26,725 nt of DNA from Plakobranchus ocellatus (Eukaryota > Mollusca > Gastropoda > Plakobranchidae), in the NCBI GenBank assembly GCA_019648995.1, contig BLXT01004603.1, positions 147,356-174,080 on the forward strand, in the 5' to 3' direction. The stretch's first letter is position 1. Each line of letters starts with the position of its first letter. Shown piece after piece: positions 21,840-26,725 of the stretch. The translations under genes and the position numbers were made by a program. The notes below the pieces were generated by a model that saw only the letters and a program-made list of their open reading frames with translations, had not been told where the DNA came from and did no database searches.

Positions 21840-22440
21840 TTCACTTATCCTTTAGTCTGGATAACTGCTGAGGCACCAAGGATGATCCGGCAAACATTTT
21901 CCTCCATCCCCTCTACTTTCAGCCTTTAAACATGTCCAATCTGTCATATTATATTCCCATCTCTTTTTCTGCCTGCCTCTCCCTCTTGCTCCTTTCAAAG
22001 GGCCCTGTATAATCATATTTGTAATGTCTTTGATCCTGTTAGGTGCCCACACACCATCTCAGTTAGCTTTTATTCTCAGTGGTGAGGAGATTTTCTTAGG
22101 ACCCAATGGCATGCCTGGTCTGCTGTAAGAGTCCAGGTCTCTCAAGTATACAGGACAATTGAAATGATAAAGGTTTGTATAAGTTTGGTTTTAAAACTGA
22201 GTGTGACCAAGGAATGCACAAGTTTGATTTTGAAACTGGGTTCAATGTTCTTTTCTTTCCAATTGAAATGACTAAGGAATGCATAAGTTTGATTTGGGAC
22301 TGAGTGTGACCAAGGGGTGCACAAATTTGATTTTGAAACTGAGTTCAATGTTCTTTTCTTTCCATTAGTCTCCAGCTTTGATAATCCATTGATTGTTTGG
22401 GCAATCTTGGACACTATTTCTTGTTTATATACTAACATAT
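21840..22440 (-). mobile_element. LINE relic (AP-endonuclease class), 3' end with internal duplication
   Basis: A third, different LINE type on the minus strand. Its frames show EIVSKIAQTINGLSKLE, then FKIKLVHSLVT and VLYT-ETWTLTAD, which is the region after the RT palm in many LINEs ('KxxLxxSLVxSIxLYxCExWTLTA'). A deletion follows, then KDITNMIIQGPLKGARGRGR with QKKRWE-N and a final WRKMFAGSSLVPQQLSRLKD before a stop near 21858. The block '(R)GRGRQKKRWEDNIxEWTG' and the 'SSxVPQxxSRL' ending are typical of the C-terminus of this group. The RT segment is enlarged by a tandem duplication at 22157-22363. Frameshifts and stops make it a fossil. Family assignment beyond 'non-LTR' is left open. Confidence 0.75.
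22157..22363 (-). repeat. Tandem duplication of about 104 bp inside the LINE relic
   Basis: Unit 1 is 22157-22260 (104 bp) and unit 2 is 22261-22363 (103 bp). Both begin AATTGAAATGA and end TGTTCTTTTCTTTCC, with scattered mismatches between. Each unit also contains two related halves of about 39 bp with the pattern AAGGNNTGCANAAGTTTGATTT. In LINE terms the unit covers the K-x-KLVHSLVT stretch, so part of the protein repeats: SFKIKLVHSLV followed by SFKTKLIQTFI. Confidence 0.88.
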
Positions 22441-22688
22441 GCGTTAGTCATTGTTTTGTCTGAATATGCCTCAACATTTCCCTTGATATATAAAAGAGAA
22501 TCATCAAAGCAATAGGAGCCTGTGGAGAATGCATGCAGCACAAAAATTGATAAATTAGATCAATTAAGCCATTAAATCATAAAAATTATTTATGAATGTC
22601 ATGTTATAATCATTAAAACATCCTATTGATATGCTCTGAGGCTGTGTAAATACTAAATTACTTGTTTTTTTATACTATAATTATATAT

Positions 22689-22730
22689 ATGGGCAAGATC
22701 AGCACTCAGGAAGCACATTAAAAATATAAA
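22689..22730 (+). repeat. Dispersed repeat 'GGGCAAGATC...CTCAGGAAGC', copy 2
   Basis: ATGGGCAAGATCAGCACTCA followed by GGAAGCAC, matching 15988-16030 with a few changes. It lies about 130 bp before the hammerhead-like motif at 22858 on the same strand, so both may belong to one non-autonomous element. Confidence 0.6.
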
Positions 22731-22857
22731 AGGATGAAAAAGAAATTGAATTATAACATGAAGGAATGAAGGAGAGACTAGTTGCCCACTGGAAAGCATA
22801 AATAATGGTAAATGTACTTACAAAGGAAAACCACAGCTAAGTTACTATATTACTGTA

Positions 22858-22894
22858 CTGATGAAGCCATGCTCAGGCAAAACATTTGGATGTA
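22858..22894 (+). other. Hammerhead-like motif, copy 2 (diverged)
   Basis: The plus strand reads CTGATGA, AGCC-ATGCTCA-GGC, AAAAC, eight bases, then GTA. This has the same layout and spacing as 26020-26055 on the other strand. The first G of GAAA has become A, which would spoil a hammerhead core. The two copies share little flanking sequence, so the conserved part seems to be the motif itself. Confidence 0.35.
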
Positions 22895-25145
22895 AATTTG
22901 CTATCAATTTTTTTTTATGTAAATAATTTCTCATCGGCAACTATTTTCTTTTTTTTTACTTTATGCAAAAACTATTAATTATTAATTTGTCTCAGTTTCT
23001 CATTTCTGTCAACATTTTTTCCTTATTCTGAAGCCCTTTTGACAAAGTAGACATCAATTTTTGCACACATATTAGCAAACTAATGGCATATATACTTCAC
23101 AGAAGCTTTGCTGGATAAAATCACTATCTTCCTATCAATTTATTAATAATATCTGGTTCCATCTACTAGCATCAAAAGCTACGATACATATGAGTGATTG
23201 CACATATTTCTTTTTTTCTTCTTTTGTGATAATGTAAAAAGAGATGTTAGATGTTGGATCTTTTAGCTCATAAGATCTAACCTCTGCCTATAGGTAGAAG
23301 TACATGAGGTTTTTTGCTATGGTTTTGCTGCATACTATTCTTGCCATTTTGACAGGTACAGTTTTTAGGTATTGGGAAATATATAGGGCATCGGGAAATA
23401 TATAGAAAATATTTGAAGTTCACTAAAAAATGTATCAACATACAACATATTTCTTCACTTTGTAAAAGAACAAAGAAGACTTGGAACTTCAAATGGACAG
23501 CCCATTTATCACCCTCTCTCGCACAAAAAAATTTAGGTAGATGTATGGTTGATAAAAGCAATATCCACACATTTGTCTCCTCTGGACAAAAGCAGTTTGT
23601 AGATGACAAACATAAAGATGTTTTGTTTTCTCATGTCATGAATTCCTTATTTAGAATTAGATAGTGGCAAGAGTTTCTCAAGTCACATCATCTGTTTCTG
23701 TAAAAGTAATGTTATAAAAAAAAAAAAAAAACCCAAAAACCCCATACAAAATGGAATAATTTTTCCCTACCCTCACCTCTAAAATCATGCAATGGTATCC
23801 ATTTACTAGGAAACTTTCAATTGAATCTCTTATCATGTTTCATTTATCTGCCTATGTGCCATTCTTCTTCTTGTCTTCCTCTACACACTGTTTTTTTGTG
23901 TTTAATTTCATCTTCTCATCTGTTCTTTTCTTTTATAGGTTCGGTTGTGCACCTTCATCATTTCCATCTAATGCTTTTTCTCTTTACCAGTTCTATTTCT
24001 TTAGTCAAGTTCTTCTTCCCTTTGGCACCTTTCTATTCTACCCTGCCAACAAAGTCATCTTGTGTGGCTTTGTCTCTTGAAATTTTTTTTTACATTACTC
24101 CTTATATCTTCAATTTTTCCTTTTGTGGCCTTCATTCATCTCAATCTAGTTCCTCTCCTTTAACGCTGAGGACCTTACAAATATCCTTATGCAGACTGCA
24201 ATGGAAAAACCAGATAAGTCACATTTTTGCAAAAATGTTTGTACATGGTAGTTTTGTTTACAGCATCAATCATATGGATAAAACAGTTAAGTCCACCACA
24301 ATTAACTCTTTTAAAATCGCTATCATATCAAAGAACCAACACTTGCAAACTTTGTATTCTTGATTTCTCCACTTCTCATTTTTGTGACTTATCTAGTTTT
24401 TCCATTGGAGTCTTCATATGGTTCACAGTCCAAGAAACTCTTGTAATGGCTGGCAGCTCGCAAGTTTTTTGTCAGGCCAAAAAACATTTTGTCTAAACTT
24501 AGAGTCAGCATAATTTAATTCTTGAGGTAAAGCTATTCCGCAAAGCTTAATGCAAAATATTTGGTGTGAGAATATAATGTGCTCTGATACAACACATGAT
24601 GTAAACATGCCAAGAGTCATCATCCTTCCCCTTATCAAGAAGATAAGGAAATTCTTTATTTTCTTGATATGGTGGAAGCACAATTATTTATTTTTCATAA
24701 TTCTGAAGTAGGTTATTTTGCTATTTATTATCATATTGCGTAATAGACAATTCATTTTTTAAAGTAAAATTTACAGGCTAAATTCTACATTTGTGGAGAA
24801 TATGTTTCAAAACATGCACAGTCACTATAAATGACACTGCAGTTAATATATATGACAGCGCAGTCATTATATATGACATGCTGTGCCACTAACCTGCCTA
24901 GCTTAGCAAGATGCAGCCAAATACTGGTCATACTGTTTGAATGATAATAATAAACTTTTTTGTTTTTATTCTTAACATTAATATCCACAGAGTCACAAAA
25001 CTAGAGCAGGACATCAATGTAATATGTATGACAGAGTTCAGATATTAGCTTAGTATTTCTCTGCTATGAGGTATATATCATGTATGAAAAAAACAATATA
25101 TGAAAATATGCATGCACGCACACATGGAAGCCAAACGTGTGTGTG

Positions 25146-25176
<31 letters not shown>

Positions 25177-25275
25177 ACCCTCTTCAGCTAAAATCTGAAA
25201 TGTGCTATTGATCGATTGATAAATTCAAAAATGGATTAATGAAATGAAACACATTCACTACCTCCACCATCTCAC
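22895..25275. other. Intron between exons 1 and 2, part beyond the LINE relic
   Basis: AT-rich, with T-runs. The 180-codon plus-strand frame at 23821-24363 is Ser/Phe/Leu-rich and looks like the translation of a pyrimidine-rich strand. A small repeat of 'TATATGACA' units occurs around 24837-24870. No exon was recognised. Confidence 0.55.
25136..25172. repeat. (GT)n(CA)n palindromic microsatellite
   Basis: GTGTGTGTG runs directly into CACACACA..., giving an inverted junction. Alternating purine-pyrimidine tracts of this kind can adopt Z-DNA or hairpin forms. The tract sits about 100 bp past the donor of exon 1. Confidence 0.9.
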
Positions 25276-25466
25276 CTGTTCTGAAGTCGTTCTGCTCCAG
25301 CTCTGTAATGTGCTGTGCACTCCACTCATTACACTAGGCCTTAAGGAGTTAGTTTCCTCTGGCAGAGCCAGCTCAGGGAAAGGCTCTGCCACGGAATTGT
25401 TGTTCGTAAACAGCAGTGAGTTTAGAGTTACATCCTTGCCATGGGAAAAATTGATTCGATAGATGC
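25276..25466 (-). CDS. GH63-like glucosidase gene, internal exon 1 of 6 seen here
   Basis: This is the most upstream exon of the minus-strand gene in the window: 191 nt, or 2 nt plus 63 codons. The acceptor is a long pyrimidine tract ending in CAG at 25467-25469, and the donor is CAG|GTGAGA. The exon begins in phase 1 and ends in phase 0. The product starts IYRINFSHGKDVTLNSLLFT, which fits the segment 'LGxYRL...ELLFTENETN' that I recall from bacterial GH63 glucosidases, in the domain before the catalytic (alpha/alpha)6 barrel. About 35 residues after LLFTNN are Ser/Pro/Glu-rich and have no counterpart in the bacterial form, so they look like an insertion loop. No upstream exon (expected motif like WFRNTW) was found up to 26725. 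The exon is well supported by its splice sites. The family call rests mainly on the next exons. Confidence 0.78.
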
Positions 25467-25569
25467 CTGAAGCCAAAAAAAATGGGTAAAAAAAAAAAAC
25501 AAAAAGGATTTTAATAGCTTTAGAAAGACATTATGCTTACCATACTGAATAATGGATACCTAAATGGTA

Positions 25570-25844
25570 CATTAGGAGGAGTGGTGGTTTACCTGGTAGG
25601 GCAATTGGCTACCAAGTGAGATTTTGAGTTTGGATCCCAGTCCCAGCCCAGTCAATTTTTCATTGCTTCTCTGTGTCTTCCCAGCTCTAAATGGGTAGCT
25701 CGATTTCTTAAGACCCAACAAAAATAAAGGCAGCAAGCAAAGCTGGCAAACAATCTCATTATGCCATTTGCCAAGAACAATCAGGACCCTACCCCTGGTT
25801 CCCCGATGTTTGGAATAAAGCATGGGACCTGCTTTACATTACTT
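25570..25844 (+). mobile_element. tRNA-headed SINE with target duplication
   Basis: A 275-bp segment lies between perfect direct repeats TAAATGGTA (25561-25569 and 25845-25853). Its head resembles a tRNA promoter: an A-box-like TGGTTTACCTGG (25585-25596) and a B-box-like GAGTTTGGATCC (25626-25637) at about the spacing of a tRNA gene. A body of about 200 bp follows with no frame of interest, and the element ends without a poly-A tail. It is not a functional tRNA: I cannot fold the head into a full cloverleaf, and it continues into unrelated sequence. It lies in the intron upstream of the first exon seen here. Confidence 0.75.
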
Positions 25845-26019
25845 TAAATGGTAAATTATATTAGTGAAATATTGGATAACTCAGGCACAGCAATCTTGGA
25901 AACAAAATTATTGTTAAAAGATCCTAAGGATGCAGGGGCGATTGACTTAGTAGTGATCAAAGTAAGTAGAGCAACCACCAACTTTAACTAATATGAACAA
26001 AAATTCAACCCAACAGTAG

Positions 26020-26055
26020 TACATTAAAACGTTTCGCCTTTATTGGCTTCATCAG
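26020..26055 (-). other. Hammerhead-ribozyme-like core motif, copy 1
   Basis: On the minus strand the sequence reads CTGATGA, then AGCC-AATAAA-GGC (a possible stem II), then GAAAC, eight bases, and GTA. CTGATGA plus a GC-rich hairpin plus GAAA is the conserved core order of the hammerhead ribozyme. Penelope-like retroelements are known to carry such motifs. However, the arms that should form stem I do not pair well, so self-cleavage is doubtful. Confidence 0.35.
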
Positions 26056-26328
26056 TAAAAGTTACAATACAGAGAACATGTCAACAATATGTGGTGTAGG
26101 GAATAAAGACAGTTATAGGAAGTAGTGGATGACAAAAGAGATTGGAGTGGCAGAGTAAGAAGAATCATACGGGCAGGTTCTGGTTAGAAAGTGCTGAGAA
26201 TGTGATTTCGTAGGATAGAGATTGATACAATGAAGCAAGTGTATGGTGGTGAAAATATGTGAAAAAACTATTATAACAAGTTGACAAATGAAGAAAAGGG
26301 AAAGGGTTTGAGCAAAAAGAACGATTAT

Positions 26329-26366
26329 GGGGGGGGGGGGGGGGNNGGGGGGGGGGGGGGGGGGGG
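26329..26366. repeat. Poly-G run with two undetermined bases
   Basis: Thirty-six G interrupted by NN at 26345-26346. The poly-Pro frame on the minus strand is an artefact of this run. Confidence 0.95.
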
Positions 26367-26725
26367 TTTGGTTCTGGAGCAAAGGCATAGAGGGCTTCAT
26401 TATGAAGGAAAGAGAGTTCAAAAGATATAGACTATACATGTGTAGAGAGTGGGATACACAAGAGGGATGAAAAGAGACAAGAAGAGGTGTGTTGTTTAAG
26501 TTTTGTATTGCAATGCCCATTGGGCGCTAAAGCATATGGAAGAGGCAGGGACGTTGGGTAACACTCATTACAAGCTACGTAAGTTATCAAATACAGCACT
26601 CAATGTCTAAATAGCAAGGCAGGATAGAACATAATATCTATGTAATACACACACAATATATGCTTTAAAGTCTTGAAAAAAGGGCGACAAAGGGGAAAAA
26701 ACATACATGCAAACACACAAAAAAG

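Larger units (their letters stand above)
25854..26725. other. Intron upstream of exon 1, no exon recognised
   Basis: Contains the hammerhead-like motif and the poly-G run. I looked on the minus strand for the preceding GH63 block (RNTWSW) without success. Confidence 0.5.

Noticed and set aside
23821-24363. 180-codon plus-strand frame, the longest on that strand apart from LINE sequence
   Set aside because: Composition is that of a T/C-rich strand (Ser, Phe, Leu). No motif, no splice context, and overlapping frames are open too.
25244-25462. Plus-strand frame of 72 codons
   Set aside because: It is exactly antisense to exon 1 of the GH63-like gene, which has splice sites on the minus strand.
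25585-25640. Possible tRNA gene
   Set aside because: A- and B-box-like sequences are present, but no complete cloverleaf, and the unit continues to a SINE end with a target duplication.
26113-26520. 135-codon minus-strand frame with poly-Pro
   Set aside because: Created by a poly-G run with undetermined bases. No domain.
1-26725. CRISPR arrays, bacterial operons or defence systems
   Set aside because: No spaced direct repeats, ribosome binding sites or compact gene order. The DNA is clearly from an intron-rich eukaryote.

Overview
The window is a piece of an AT-rich animal genome. It shows spliced coding exons with GT-AG introns of 1.3 to 7.6 kb, no operons, many microsatellites ((TA)n, (GA)n, (CA)n, (AAT)n, poly-G) and many decayed LINE, SINE and DNA-transposon copies. 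The repeats are of kinds common in marine invertebrates. I suspect a mollusc or other lophotrochozoan, but no marker settles this.

The one host gene I can support lies on the minus strand and crosses most of the window. Six short exons (25276-25466, 21526-21592, 19167-19363, 16274-16385, 14811-14932, 7081-7197) join with fully compatible splice phases into about 268 residues. The joined product follows, block by block, a bacterial-type glycoside hydrolase family 63 glucosidase. I know this large protein (roughly 900 to 1,100 residues) from bacteria and from uncharacterised fungal proteins of the YMR196W kind; it is not the ER processing glucosidase I. The gene enters the window already in its middle. 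Its 5' exons lie beyond base 26725, and its 3' exons, which carry the rest of the catalytic barrel, lie before base 1 or were missed in 1-7080.

The introns and the downstream flank hold the repeats. An RTE-like LINE (minus strand, 2578 to about 4040) is cut short and internally deleted. A TTAA-flanked piggyBac-type element (13765-14438) contains an assembly gap. A minus-strand LINE with a C-terminal restriction-like endonuclease (about 16840-17960) has been split by a plus-strand 3' end of the same RTE-like family, with an 8-bp target duplication. A relic of a repeat-encoded protein lies at about 20001-20660. A third LINE type (about 21840-22440) carries an internal tandem duplication. A tRNA-headed SINE with a perfect 9-bp target duplication sits at 25570-25844. 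Two copies of a hammerhead-like motif lie at 22858-22894 and 26020-26055.

The rest is intronic or intergenic DNA in which I see only simple repeats. Most open frames in the window are antisense shadows, microsatellite translations or LINE fragments.
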